Both the position numbers and the translations under genes were made by a program. 64,000 nt of DNA from Candidatus Intricatilinea gracilis (GTDB taxonomy: Bacteria; Pseudomonadota; Gammaproteobacteria; Burkholderiales; Burkholderiaceae_C). Location: contig JADJDQ010000001.1 in NCBI GenBank assembly GCA_016702605.1, positions 62,001 to 126,000 on the forward strand, in the 5' to 3' direction. Shown one piece after another: positions 1 through 8,494 of this stretch (position 1 is the stretch's first letter; every line of letters begins with the position of its first letter). Below the pieces are notes generated by a model. It saw nothing but the letters and a program-made list of their open reading frames with translations, was not told the origin of the DNA and made no database searches.

Positions 1-417
1 GCTTTGCGGCATCGGCAGGGCCGGGGGTGCAGCCGGCGCCAGCTTGAGGCCGGGCTTGTCGTCACCTTGCAGCTTCTGCAGCCCACCTTCGATGGTGGCA
101 CCCTGGTGCATCTCGAGAGACTCGTAACGCACGTCACCCTGGATGTGCGCCTTGGGCTGCAGTTCGAGCAGCGCGTACGACACCACCGGACCTATCACCG
201 TGCCGTTGATGATGACGTGGCCGGCGCGCACCGCACCTGTGATCTTGGCCTTTTCGCTGATGACGAGAATGCTGGTGTTGTCGGGAGAAGAAACGACGTC
301 GCCTTGCACTTCACCATCGATGCGCAGGCCGTCGGAAAAACGCAATGTGCCCTGGATGACCGTGCCTTCGCCGATCAGGCTGCGTATGGTGGGTTGTTTC
401 TTGGAAGATCCAAACAT
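1..417 (-). CDS. Bactofilin family polymer-forming protein (3' end outside window)
   Basis: Bactofilins self-assemble without nucleotide into cytoplasmic or membrane-associated filaments that position cell-envelope and stalk or polar machinery. The reading frame starts at ATG 417-415 with MFGSSKKQPTIRSLIGEGT, runs off the left edge after about 139 codons, and has no stop in the window. The typical bactofilin core is visible: a basic start, then 'IGEGTVIQGTLRFSDGLRIDG', followed by short beta-helix turns rich in G and V (GDV, ITGAV, INGTVIGPV, IQGDV). It ends in a Pro/Ala-rich tail. It lies 99 bp downstream of the coiled-coil membrane protein on the same strand, a pairing I know from Burkholderiales, so the two may be co-transcribed. 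Family assignment is confident; its specific cellular role is not known from sequence. Confidence 0.85.
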   Translation of the reverse strand, partial: MFGSSKKQPTIRSLIGEGTVIQGTLRFSDGLRIDGEVQGDVVSSPDNTSILVISEKAKITGAVRAGHVIINGTVIGPVVSYALLELQPKAHIQGDVRYESLEMHQGATIEGGLQKLQGDDKPGLKLAPAAPPALPMPQS

Positions 418-516
418 GGCTGCTTTCAGTTCTGTGGCTGCGATGATCATCCCAGAAGTGGCAATCCCGCAACCCTGGGTCCATGGGGCTGGGCTAGAAG
501 TGCTGTGCAGGACCTC

Positions 517-1239
517 TCACAAGCGCGCCACCTCGGTTGCCTGCACCACACCACTGGCATCGATGACCTTGATCTGAACCTGTTTTACCACGGCAGTCGG
601 TGGAAATTCGACGTCACCTTCGAGCCGTTGATACTGCTTGAAAGCAAGTGCACGTTGCCCGGCTGGCGGCGTCATTGTCCAAGGCTTGCCGTCCAGCGTG
701 CCGCTCAGACTGAGCTCGAAGTTGCCCCTGAACTCGGTGTTGCGCGCACCCTTGAACATCACCAGCGACTGGTAGTGGATACGCCCTGCGGTGTCGAGTT
801 CAGCCTGCAGGCCCCGCACCGTGATGACCTTGCCCACCGCTCCGGCAGCGGGCAGCAAGCGCTCGAAGAAACCAAGGTCGCGTGTGAGCGCCAGATTCTG
901 TTCTTCGAGTTGCTTGAGCTGCGAAGCGAGCTTTTGCTGGGCGGCCTGCTCGGTCTTGAGCATCGAGTCGGCCGAGTTGGCCACCGACAGCAGGCGGTCG
1001 CGTTCGGTCGTGACCCTGGAGACCTCTTCGCGCAGCCGTGCCAGTTCCTTGCGGGCGCCCGAGTCCAGACCGGCGATCTCGCGGCCGAAGTCGAAGGCCC
1101 ACAGACCCACAGCAGCCGAGAAGCCCAGCACCAATGCCAGCGCCAGCCAACGCAGGGGCCAGGCCACATTGCTGCGCACATGCATGCGCGGGGCACTTAC
1201 CGACCATCGTCGACGCAACAACTTCCAGCGCATCCGCAT
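517..1239 (-). CDS. Coiled-coil inner-membrane protein, DUF6776-like
   Basis: This 240-residue protein has no assigned function that I recognise with certainty. It has a basic cytoplasmic start (residues 1-28), one hydrophobic transmembrane segment at about 29-49, and a charged heptad-like coiled coil at about 60-120 rich in K, E, Q and L. The C-terminal half is a compact beta-rich domain predicted to be outside the cytoplasm. The arrangement matches a family often seen beside bactofilin in Burkholderiales (DUF6776 by recollection). The position directly upstream of bactofilin suggests a membrane partner or anchor for the filament, which is inference. The start ATG at 1239 is the longest and fits the positive-inside rule; a later ATG at residue 19 is possible. 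Confidence 0.7.
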   Translation of the reverse strand: MRMRWKLLRRRWSVSAPRMHVRSNVAWPLRWLALALVLGFSAAVGLWAFDFGREIAGLDSGARKELARLREEVSRVTTERDRLLSVANSADSMLKTEQAAQQKLASQLKQLEEQNLALTRDLGFFERLLPAAGAVGKVITVRGLQAELDTAGRIHYQSLVMFKGARNTEFRGNFELSLSGTLDGKPWTMTPPAGQRALAFKQYQRLEGDVEFPPTAVVKQVQIKVIDASGVVQATEVARL

Positions 1240-1460
1240 TCACCCTTTCTCACATGCCTTTCGGCGTTGCAGCCATTTGCGGGCCAAGGCCAAGCCCTGT
1301 GATGCAGCGCCTCCACAGACGACAAGGGCCACATCAAGTGGCCCCATCTGCTACTGCCTCGACGTGACCGATCAGTTCGCAAGTCTCGCACTGCCTGCGC
1401 CGCACAAGGGCACACAACAACCCGGGACCACAAGCCGACCGGACAACACTCGGGCCGCGA

Positions 1461-1853
1461 TCAACGCTTGCTGAACTGCTTGCGACGGCGAGCGCCGTGC
1501 AGGCCGACCTTCTTGCGTTCGACTTCGCGCGCATCACGCGTCACGAAACCGGCGTTGCTCAGTTCGGGCTTGAGCGCTGCATCGTAGTCGATGAGTGCAC
1601 GCGTCACGCCATGGCGCACCGCTCCGGCCTGACCCGATTCACCACCACCGTGCACATTGACCTTGATGTCGAAGGCCTCGACGTTGTTGGTCAGAAACAG
1701 TGGTTGCTTGACGATCATGATCGAGGTCTGACGGCCGAAGTACGCTTCGACCGGCTTGCCATTGACCGTGATCTGGCCCGTACCCTTCTTCATGAAGACA
1801 CGTGCCACCGAGGACTTGCGACGGCCTGTGCCGTAATTCCAATTACCGATCAT
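1461..1853 (-). CDS. rpsI: 30S ribosomal protein S9
   Basis: S9 is a small-subunit protein whose C-terminal tail reaches the P-site tRNA. The 130-residue length is standard. The family landmarks are clear: [14 protein letters not shown] near the start, the central [16 protein letters not shown] segment, and the conserved C-terminal tail RRRKQFSKR ending in SKR. A strong Shine-Dalgarno AAGGAG sits about 6 bases before ATG 1853 and overlaps the TAA stop of rplM, so the two genes are translationally close and form the usual rplM-rpsI operon. The 221 bp downstream of the stop (1240-1460) hold no gene that I can see. Confidence 0.98.
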   Translation of the reverse strand: MIGNWNYGTGRRKSSVARVFMKKGTGQITVNGKPVEAYFGRQTSIMIVKQPLFLTNNVEAFDIKVNVHGGGESGQAGAVRHGVTRALIDYDAALKPELSNAGFVTRDAREVERKKVGLHGARRRKQFSKR

Positions 1854-1862
1854 CGCAACTCC

Positions 1863-2291
1863 TTAGATTTCAAGCGGCTTGGGCTGCTGGGCACTGTGCG
1901 GGTGATCGCCGCCAGCGTAGACCTTCAGCTTCTTGATCATGGCGTAGCCGAGCGGACCCTTGGGCAGCATGCCCTTGACGGCCTTCTCGATGGCGCGGCC
2001 AGGGTGTTTGGCCTGCATGTCCTTGAACTTGGTGCCGTAGATGCCGCCTGGGTAGCCCGAGTGGCGGTAGTACACCTTGTCTTCGGCCTTGTTGCCGGTC
2101 ACACGGATCTTGTCGGCGTTGACGATGACGATGAAGTCGCCGGTGTCGATGTGAGGCGTGTAGATGGCTTTGTGTTTGCCGCGCAAACGGAGGGCGACTT
2201 CGCTGGCCACCCTTCCGAGAACCTTATCGGTTGCGTCAAGCACAAACCACTCATGCACCACTTCGGCCGGTTTGGCGCTGAAGGTTTTCAT
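1863..2291 (-). CDS. rplM: 50S ribosomal protein L13
   Basis: L13 is an early-assembling large-subunit protein. The sequence starts [11 protein letters not shown], exactly where the family starts, and holds the expected [25 protein letters not shown] and [10 protein letters not shown] segments, ending AQQPKPLEI. An in-frame TTG nine bases upstream (2300) would add three residues, but the ATG at 2291 matches the family start, so I chose it. The stop codon is embedded in the ribosome-binding site of rpsI. A TATACT hexamer about 155 bases upstream is a candidate -10 box. Confidence 0.98.
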   Translation of the reverse strand: MKTFSAKPAEVVHEWFVLDATDKVLGRVASEVALRLRGKHKAIYTPHIDTGDFIVIVNADKIRVTGNKAEDKVYYRHSGYPGGIYGTKFKDMQAKHPGRAIEKAVKGMLPKGPLGYAMIKKLKVYAGGDHPHSAQQPKPLEI

Positions 2292-2444
2292 GGCATTCAA
2301 TGAGTTGGTTGTCGACTGCTGACCCTGGGCTCGGAACCGCTTCTATGCAAAGGCGGCCTCTCGCTTCGGGCATCCCGCGTGACCGATCGACAGGCAACCG
2401 GGCAACACGCACTTTCCGCGCAGTCTGATGCGGAAAAGCCCGCG

Positions 2445-2450
2445 AGTATA
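2445..2450 (-). promoter_or_regulatory. Candidate -10 box for rplM-rpsI
   Basis: Read on the minus strand the hexamer is TATACT, five of six to the sigma-70 -10 consensus. The hexamer 17 bp further upstream (GTGGCA) is a weak -35. It lies in the only long gap before this ribosomal operon. This is a motif match by eye only. Confidence 0.4.
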
Positions 2451-2510
2451 ACCGACCTCGATCGGCCTGCCACCCCATGGCAGCGCCTCTGGGCATCGTC
2501 GAAAGACGAA

Positions 2511-2538
2511 GAGCCTGTCGGCACAGGCCGACAGGCTC
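2511..2538 (-). terminator. Hairpin terminator candidate downstream of the purine transporter genes
   Basis: An 11-bp perfect stem (GAGCCTGTCGG pairing with its complement) closes a 6-base loop. On the minus strand it is followed by TTCGTCTTTCG, a weak T-rich stretch. It lies 88 bp beyond the BMP lipoprotein stop and upstream of rplM, as expected for an operon terminator. Confidence 0.5.
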
Positions 2539-2574
2539 CTTGATGGACTCATGCATCGTGCCCGGCGCCAACCC

Positions 2575-2602
2575 CGCGACCGGCAGCATGCTGCCGGTCG
2601 CG
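2575..2602. repeat. 28-bp perfect palindrome
   Basis: The 14-base arm CGCGACCGGCAGCA is followed directly by its exact reverse complement, so there is no loop beyond the central bases. It begins 24 bp past the BMP lipoprotein stop. It could act as a first transcript-end hairpin or mRNA-stabilising structure, but no T tract follows on either strand. Confidence 0.6.
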
Positions 2603-2625
2603 CGTCAGACGCCTGAGCCGCGTGC

Positions 2626-3786
2626 TTATTTGTCGCTCGGCACCTTGCCGTCGACACCCTTGACGTAGAACTTCACGCCGCCAAGGAAGGCGTCGTCCGC
2701 AGTCTTGTCCTTCTCGAGCACCACCTTGCCGGTGTTGTCGGTGATCGGGCCCTTCCAGATCACGAAGCTGCCGTCCTTGAGGCCAGCCTTGACGGTCTCG
2801 AGCTTGGCCTTCAGGTCGGCCGGCACATCGTCGGCCACCGACACGAAGTCGATCGCCCCCTCCTTGACGCCCCACCACGACGACTCGGCGCCCTTCCAGT
2901 TGCCTTCGAGTGCGTCACGCGTGGCCTTGATGTAGTACGGAGCCCAGTTGATGACGGCGGAACCCAGGTGAGCCTTGGGGCCGTAGGACGACATGTCGCT
3001 GTCCCAGCCGAACGCGCGTTTGCCCTTTTCCTGCGCAGTCTTCAGAACGGCCGGCGAATCGGTGTTCTGCATCAGCACGTCGGCGCCGCCGTTGATCAGG
3101 GCGGTGGCGGCTTCGGTTTCCTTGGGCGGGTTGAACCACTCGTTGACCCACACCACCTTGGTCTTGACCTTGGGGTTGACGCTTTGTGCGCCCATGGTGA
3201 ACGAGTTGATGTTGCGGATGACCTCGGGGATGGGGATGGAGCCCACCACACCCAGCGTGTTGGTCTTGGTCATGCCGCCGGCGATCACACCCGCCATGTA
3301 CGCACCTTCGTACGTGCGCGAGTCATAGGTGCGCATGTTCTCGGCTGTCTTGTAGCCGGTGGCATGTTCGAACTTCACGTCCTTCAGGTCGGCCGCGGTC
3401 TTGAGCATGGGCTCCATGTAGCCGAAGGTCGTGCCGAAGATCAGCTTGTTGCCTTGGCCGGCCATGTCGCGAAAGACACGTTCTGGATCGGCCGCCTCGG
3501 GCACCTTCTCGACGAAGCTGGTGACGATCTTGTCGCCGAACTCCTTGTCGAGCGCCTTGCGGGCGTTGTCGTGCGCAAACGTCCAGCCACCGTCACCCAC
3601 CGGGCCGACGTAGGCGAAGGCGATCTTCAGCGGTTCGGCCTTCGGAGCCGAAGCGGCTGCCGCCGACGCCGGCGCTGCGGCCGCGGGTGCCTCCTCCTTC
3701 TTGCCGCAACCCACCAGGGCCGCAGTGGTGAACAGTGTGGCCAGGCTCGCGAGCTTGAGCAGTTGGCGTTTGTCGAGACTCTTCAT
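2626..3786 (-). CDS. BMP family ABC importer substrate-binding lipoprotein (purine/nucleoside)
   Basis: This is the periplasmic, lipid-anchored receptor of a BMP-type nucleoside or purine importer (Med/PnrA/BmpA family). It has a signal peptide and lipobox L24-V25-G26-C27, then an Ala/Pro-rich linker of about 25 residues (AAAAPASAAAASAPKAEP). A type 1 periplasmic-binding fold follows, starting at KIAFAYVGPVGDGGWTFAHD, with GTTFGYM and GWDSDMSSYGP segments typical of the family. A GGAG ribosome site lies about 8 bases before the ATG. It is the last gene of a minus-strand series (regulator, guanine deaminase, Tsx-like channel, ATPase, two permeases), separated from the second permease by 131 bp. 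Context points to purine bases or nucleosides as ligand; the exact ligand is inferred. Confidence 0.93.
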   Translation of the reverse strand: MKSLDKRQLLKLASLATLFTTAALVGCGKKEEAPAAAAPASAAAASAPKAEPLKIAFAYVGPVGDGGWTFAHDNARKALDKEFGDKIVTSFVEKVPEAADPERVFRDMAGQGNKLIFGTTFGYMEPMLKTAADLKDVKFEHATGYKTAENMRTYDSRTYEGAYMAGVIAGGMTKTNTLGVVGSIPIPEVIRNINSFTMGAQSVNPKVKTKVVWVNEWFNPPKETEAATALINGGADVLMQNTDSPAVLKTAQEKGKRAFGWDSDMSSYGPKAHLGSAVINWAPYYIKATRDALEGNWKGAESSWWGVKEGAIDFVSVADDVPADLKAKLETVKAGLKDGSFVIWKGPITDNTGKVVLEKDKTADDAFLGGVKFYVKGVDGKVPSDK

Positions 3787-3917
3787 GCGTTGATCTCCGT
3801 TGTGAATGCAGGAAAGGAAGGTAACGGTTGTGGCGGTCGAAGCCGGCGATTATTGCGAGGGATGCTGACGTCGCCAGACGGGTAACCATGGACCCTGGCA
3901 GAGGCGCTTGACACCGC

Positions 3918-4838
3918 TCATGCGCCCGGGAAGAACGGCTTGCCGATCGACGCCGGCATGTTGGTGCGAATCCACGTCGGGTTGCGCGAGATCAGCACCA
4001 GCACCACGATGGTGGCCACGTAGGGCAGCATCGTGAGCCTCTGGCTGGCGATCTGCACGCCCTCACCCTGCAGCGCGAACTGCAGCATGGTCACCCCACC
4101 GAACAGATAGGCACCAAGCAGGATGCGCGCCGGCCGCCAGGTGGCGAAGGTGGTGAGCGCCAGTGCGATCCAGCCCTTGCCGGCCGTCATGCCTTCGACC
4201 CACAGCGGCGTGTAGATGAGCGACAGATAGGCGCCCGCCAGGCCACACAGCGCCCCACCCACCATCACGGCGGCCAGACGGATCTTGCGCACCGGATACC
4301 CCAGCGCATGCGCCGATTCGGGGGATTCACCCACCGCACGCAGCACCAGTCCGGCGCGTGAGCGGTACAGGAACCAGCCCAGCGCAAACGTCAGCGCCAG
4401 CGCCAGGTAGACCATCGGGTGCTGCTTGAACAAGGCTGGCCCGACGAAGGGCAGATCGGCCAGATAAGGGATCTCGAACTTGGTGCGCTCGGCGAGTTTT
4501 TCCTGCGTGTAGGTGATGCCCACAAAAGCCGAGAAGCCGCTGCCGAACAAGCTGAGGGCGAGGCCCGTGGCGTACTGATTGGTGTTGAGCCAGATGACCA
4601 GCACACCGAAGGCGGCAGCCATCAGCGCACCGGCGCCCATGCCGGCGGCAAACCCGAGCAGGTCGCTGCCGGTGTGCACCGATGCCGCAAAACCGGCGAT
4701 GGCAGCCACCAGCATCAGGCCCTCGGCACCCAGGTTGAGCACCCCCGAGCGTTCGTTGATGAGCAACCCGAGTCCGGCGATGGCGAGCACCGTGCCGGCG
4801 TTGAGCGTGGCGGCGATGAGCAGAGCAAGCTGGTCCAT
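3918..4838 (-). CDS. ABC importer permease, second subunit (BMP/nucleoside type)
   Basis: This 306-residue integral membrane protein belongs to the BPD_transp_2 (RbsC/LivH-like) permeases paired with BMP receptors (YufQ/NupQ type). The start MDQLALLIAATLNAGTVLAIAGLGLLINERSGVLNLG is the family hallmark, with NLGAEG resembling the coupling region. About eight to nine hydrophobic segments follow. The partner permease ends one base before its ATG (stop 4842-4840, start 4838), so the two are translationally coupled. With its partner it would form the heterodimeric membrane channel. Confidence 0.93.
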   Translation of the reverse strand: MDQLALLIAATLNAGTVLAIAGLGLLINERSGVLNLGAEGLMLVAAIAGFAASVHTGSDLLGFAAGMGAGALMAAAFGVLVIWLNTNQYATGLALSLFGSGFSAFVGITYTQEKLAERTKFEIPYLADLPFVGPALFKQHPMVYLALALTFALGWFLYRSRAGLVLRAVGESPESAHALGYPVRKIRLAAVMVGGALCGLAGAYLSLIYTPLWVEGMTAGKGWIALALTTFATWRPARILLGAYLFGGVTMLQFALQGEGVQIASQRLTMLPYVATIVVLVLISRNPTWIRTNMPASIGKPFFPGA

Positions 4839-4839
4839 G

Positions 4840-5949
4840 TCAGGCTCCCTTCACGGCAGTGGAGGTCATCGACCCCGACGGCGCACTCCGTGCAGCACGC
4901 ACCCAGCGCACGCGGTAGTGGATCAGCGTGTCGCAGGCCAGCAGGGTGAACAGCAGCAGGCCCTGGAACACACCGGTGAGTGACTTGGGCAGCCCCATAC
5001 GCGACTGCGCCAGTTCACCCCCGATGTAGAACATGCTCATCAGCAGCGCCGAAAACACGATGCCGAGTGGATGCAGCCGCCCCACGAACGCCACGATGAT
5101 GGCCGCGAAGCCGTAGCCCACCGGCACATGGGGCGTGAGTTGGCCGAGCGGCCCGGCAGCTTCGAGCCCACCAGCCAGGCCGGCCATGGCACCCGACACC
5201 AGCAACCCGGTCCACAGCGACGCCCGCGCCGAAAAGCCCGCGTAGCGCGCCGCCGCAGGCGCCAAGCCACCCACCTGCAGCGCAAAGCCGCGGTAGGTTC
5301 GAAACAGAAAGGCCCAGCTCAGCACCACCGCAGCCAGCGCAATCAAGGCGCCGACATTGACGCGCAGCCCGTCGAAGAGGCGCGGAATCTTGGTGGCTGC
5401 GGCAAAGGTGATGGTCTGCGGAAAGTTGTAGCCCTTCGGATCCTTCCAGGGCCCGTAGACCAGGTAACTCAGCACCATGTCGGCCACGTAGACCAGCATC
5501 AGGCTGACCAGGATCTCGCTGGCGTTGAAGCGGTCTCGCAGCAAGGCCACGATGCCCGACCACAACATGCCGCCCAACATGCCGGCGATGAGGATGGGGA
5601 TCACGATCAGTCGCGAGGTCTCTGGCCCCGCCTGCATGGCCACCCACGAGGCCGTGATGGCGCCCAGCACGAACTGCCCCTCGGCGCCGATGTTCCACAG
5701 GTTGGCCCGGAAACACACCGCCAGGCCCAGTGCGATCAGCGCCAGCGGCACGGCCTTCACGGCCAGTTCAGAGATCGCGTAGGCGTTGCGCCAGGGCTCG
5801 ACGAAAAACACCTGCAGCCCGCGCACCGGATCCTTGCCCAGCGCCATGAACAGGATCACTCCGATCACCACCGTCATCGCCAGTGCCAACAGGGGCGAGC
5901 CGATCGACATCGCCTGCGACGGCTGCGGGCGGGCTTCAAGCTTGAACAT
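4840..5949 (-). CDS. ABC importer permease, first subunit (BMP/nucleoside type)
   Basis: The protein (369 residues from ATG 5949, MFKLEARPQPSQ) is the YufP/NupP-type permease. Hydrophobic segments start at about residue 20, and the conserved WNIGAEGQFVLGA motif, thought to contact the ATPase, lies near residue 90. The frame is open 66 bases further upstream, but that extension is Arg-rich and lies inside the ATPase gene, so I chose ATG 5949. This gives a 14-bp overlap with the 3' end of the ATPase gene (stop at 5936). The downstream permease begins one base after its stop. Confidence 0.92.
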   Translation of the reverse strand: MFKLEARPQPSQAMSIGSPLLALAMTVVIGVILFMALGKDPVRGLQVFFVEPWRNAYAISELAVKAVPLALIALGLAVCFRANLWNIGAEGQFVLGAITASWVAMQAGPETSRLIVIPILIAGMLGGMLWSGIVALLRDRFNASEILVSLMLVYVADMVLSYLVYGPWKDPKGYNFPQTITFAAATKIPRLFDGLRVNVGALIALAAVVLSWAFLFRTYRGFALQVGGLAPAAARYAGFSARASLWTGLLVSGAMAGLAGGLEAAGPLGQLTPHVPVGYGFAAIIVAFVGRLHPLGIVFSALLMSMFYIGGELAQSRMGLPKSLTGVFQGLLLFTLLACDTLIHYRVRWVRAARSAPSGSMTSTAVKGA

Positions 5950-7489
5950 GGCGCGTCTCCGGCATCGTTGTCGCCGCGGCGGCGCCGGCGACGTTCTTGT
6001 TGTCCCACAAGCCACTCATCCATTCGCCGAGCATCTCGACGGTGGCCTGGGCCGTGGGTACGGAGGGCGACACCCGACCCTGCGCAATCACGACCAGGCG
6101 ATCACAGATCTCGAACAGTTCGTCGAGCTCCTCACTCACCACCAGCACGGCGCAACCGGCGTCACGCAGCGCCAGCAACTCGCCGCGGATCTGCGCCGCA
6201 GCGCCCACGTCCACACCCCAGGTCGGCTGCGACACGATCAGCACCTTGGGCTTGGCCTCGATCTCGCGCCCGACGATGAACTTCTGCAGGTTGCCGCCCG
6301 ACAGCGACTTGGCCGCCGCCCCCGGCCCTCCCGCCTTGACCTTGAAACGTTCGATCAGCATGGCCGCCTGCTGCTGCACCTGGCCCATCTTGAGCCAGCC
6401 CATGGGGCCCACGGCTTCGCGCCTCGTCAGGAACACGTTCTGCGCCAGGCTCAACGTCGGCACCGCGCCGCGCCCCAGTCGCTCTTCGGGCACGAAGTGC
6501 AGGCCCAGCTTGCGGCGTTTCGCCGGGCTGGCTGAGGCAATGTCCTCGCCGAAGAGCTTGATGCTGCCGGCGGGTGAGCGACGGTCTTCGCCAGACAGCG
6601 CCGCCATCAACTCCTGCTGGCCATTGCCCGAGACGCCCGCAATGCCCAGGATCTCGCCGCTCTTGAGCGCGAAACCAATGTCGGTGAGTGTGGTGCCGAA
6701 CTGGTCTTCCTTGGCCAGCGCCAGGCCCTGCACCTCGAACGCCACCTGGCCGAGTTTGGCCGGGCGATGCTGCAGGGCCGGTGGTTCACTGCCGATCATG
6801 AAGCGCGAGAGTGATGCGTTCGTCTCCTGCGTCGGATCGACCTCACCCGTCACCTTGCCGCCGCGCAGCACGGTACAGTGGTGGCACAAGGCCCGGATCT
6901 CGTCGAGCTTGTGGCTGATGTAGAGGATGGAGCAGCCGCCGGCCGCCAGTTGCCGCAGCGTGACGAACAACTTCTCGACCGCCTGTGGTGTGAGCACCGA
7001 GGTGGGTTCGTCGAGGATCAACAACTGCGGCTTGGTCAGCAGCGCACGCACGATCTCGACGCGCTGGCGTTCACCCACCGACAAGGTATGCACCGGGCGC
7101 AGCGGGTCGACCTCGAGCCCATACTGGCTCGACACCGCGATGATGCGGTCGATCACGTTGCCGATGGTCATGCTCTTGTCGAGCCCGAGCCACACATTCT
7201 CTGCCGCGGTGAGTGTGTCGAACAGACTGAAGTGCTGGTAGACCATGCTGATACCAAGCTGGCGCGCCTGAGCCGGGCTGGCGACCTGCACCTTCTCGCC
7301 GTTCCAGCGGATCTCGCCGGCGTCGGCCTTGACCGCGCCGTAGATGATCTTCATCAGGGTGGACTTGCCCGCACCGTTTTCGCCCAACACGGCGTGGATC
7401 TCGCCGGGTTTGACGCGCAGGTTCACACCGTCGTTGGCCTTGACGGCGGGGTACTGCTTGTCGATGGCGATCAGTTCGAGACGGTACAT
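5936..7489 (-). CDS. ABC importer ATPase with two nucleotide-binding domains (BMP/nucleoside type)
   Basis: This protein (517 residues from ATG 7489) energises uptake through the neighbouring permeases. Domain 1 has Walker A GENGAGKST at 36-44, signature LSVGE at 136-140 and Walker B LLILDEP at 156-162. Domain 2 has the degenerate P-loop GVSGNGQQEL and a signature LSGGNLQKF, as is usual for RbsA/NupO-like double ATPases. The frame is open further upstream, but the extension is Arg/Ser-rich and unlike any protein. The chosen ATG has a strong GGAGGGG ribosome site. Its 3' end overlaps the first permease by 14 bp. Confidence 0.95.
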   Translation of the reverse strand: MYRLELIAIDKQYPAVKANDGVNLRVKPGEIHAVLGENGAGKSTLMKIIYGAVKADAGEIRWNGEKVQVASPAQARQLGISMVYQHFSLFDTLTAAENVWLGLDKSMTIGNVIDRIIAVSSQYGLEVDPLRPVHTLSVGERQRVEIVRALLTKPQLLILDEPTSVLTPQAVEKLFVTLRQLAAGGCSILYISHKLDEIRALCHHCTVLRGGKVTGEVDPTQETNASLSRFMIGSEPPALQHRPAKLGQVAFEVQGLALAKEDQFGTTLTDIGFALKSGEILGIAGVSGNGQQELMAALSGEDRRSPAGSIKLFGEDIASASPAKRRKLGLHFVPEERLGRGAVPTLSLAQNVFLTRREAVGPMGWLKMGQVQQQAAMLIERFKVKAGGPGAAAKSLSGGNLQKFIVGREIEAKPKVLIVSQPTWGVDVGAAAQIRGELLALRDAGCAVLVVSEELDELFEICDRLVVIAQGRVSPSVPTAQATVEMLGEWMSGLWDNKNVAGAAAATTMPETRHVQA

Positions 7490-7547
7490 GTCCCCTCCAG
7501 CGGGCGCGGTGCCCGCGGCCTGGCGAGCCGCGGGACTATCGTCGATC

Positions 7548-8423
7548 TTAGAAGTGGTACTCGGCGCGCAGCATCGGTGTCTTGGCGAACGCACCCTTGC
7601 CGGCAGGGCCCGACGCCGGGTTGCCGAACTTGTTCTTCCAGTACTGGTACTCGATGCCGACCTTGAACGTGCCCTTGGCACCACCAGCCAGCGCACCCAC
7701 GTCGAGCATCACCTGTGCGTCGATGTTGGTCTCGGGCTTGGTCGCACCGCCGAACTCGTTGACGCCCTTGGAACCGATGAAGTTCATGAATCCTTCGAAC
7801 GAGACAGGCACCGTCTTGCTCAGCGGAATGCCCCAGGCGGCCGTCAGCATGGCGTGGGTCTTGTAGCGGTAGCGGCTGACGGAAAAGCGCGACGACGGCG
7901 TCGTAGAGAACGTCGTACCGGACGGCTGGTTGCTCTCGTCGAGCAGCAACACACTGACGTTGAGGAAGCCAGGCACGTCCATGAACAACGTCGGGCCCGC
8001 GACCAGCATGCGCTTCTTCGAGTTGTACCCAACGTCGGTCTTGGTGTTGGCATCGAAGCCGAGCGTGATACCGCTGCCACGCACGCCCGGGAACTTCAAT
8101 GCCGGGCCGCCGATCTTGGCCAGATCCAAGGTGTGGCGATAGACGATGTAGACCTCTTGCGCACCGTCGGTCGAACCGAAGGCAGACGGATCCTTCTCGT
8201 CGGACAACAGCAGGTCGGCGTTGAAGAAGTTGCTGCCGTACTTGTAGCCACTCGCGTGGTTCAGGTTGAAGATGTTCTTCTTGACGTCGTTGGTGTTGAA
8301 GGGCTCGGCGTATTTGTTGCCGAAGCGGTAGCCGATCGAGGTGTCGCTCCAGTCGGCAGCCTGGCTGGCCACGGAGGCGACGAGTAGCAGTGCTGCAGCA
8401 GAAATCTTGCTCACGGTGTGCAT
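7548..8423 (-). CDS. Tsx/OmpK-like outer-membrane nucleoside channel
   Basis: The product (291 residues from ATG 8423) resembles Tsx-type channels that let nucleosides cross the outer membrane. It has a signal peptide with probable cleavage after SQA (about residue 22). The mature start ADWSDTSIGYRFGNKYAEPF is typical of the OmpK/Tsx family. Alternating beta strands follow, and the chain ends in YHF, the C-terminal aromatic that beta-barrel proteins use for BAM recognition. An upstream in-frame ATG (8498) would overlap guaD and give no signal peptide. The chosen start has AAGGA about 8 bases before it. Its place between guanine deaminase and the importer ATPase supports a purine-uptake role across both membranes. 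Confidence 0.88.
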   Translation of the reverse strand: MHTVSKISAAALLLVASVASQAADWSDTSIGYRFGNKYAEPFNTNDVKKNIFNLNHASGYKYGSNFFNADLLLSDEKDPSAFGSTDGAQEVYIVYRHTLDLAKIGGPALKFPGVRGSGITLGFDANTKTDVGYNSKKRMLVAGPTLFMDVPGFLNVSVLLLDESNQPSGTTFSTTPSSRFSVSRYRYKTHAMLTAAWGIPLSKTVPVSFEGFMNFIGSKGVNEFGGATKPETNIDAQVMLDVGALAGGAKGTFKVGIEYQYWKNKFGNPASGPAGKGAFAKTPMLRAEYHF

Positions 8424-8494
8424 GGGATCGGATCCTTTGGGGTCTGGGTTGAAGAAAGACGGGGGAAGTAACCAGACCACCCCAAGCGCAAGTT

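Larger units (their letters stand above)
2292..2625. other. Intergenic region between rplM and the BMP lipoprotein gene
   Basis: The 334 bp hold no credible coding sequence. They contain, from the right, a 28-bp perfect palindrome (2575-2602), an 11-bp-stem hairpin (2511-2538), and a TATACT hexamer (2445-2450) that could drive rplM-rpsI. The hairpins lie downstream of the minus-strand BMP gene and upstream of the ribosomal operon, which suits termination followed by a fresh promoter. Confidence 0.6.

Noticed and set aside
1..1302. Plus-strand 432-codon frame at the left end
   Set aside because: It is antisense to bactofilin and the coiled-coil membrane protein, both of which have recognisable features on the minus strand.
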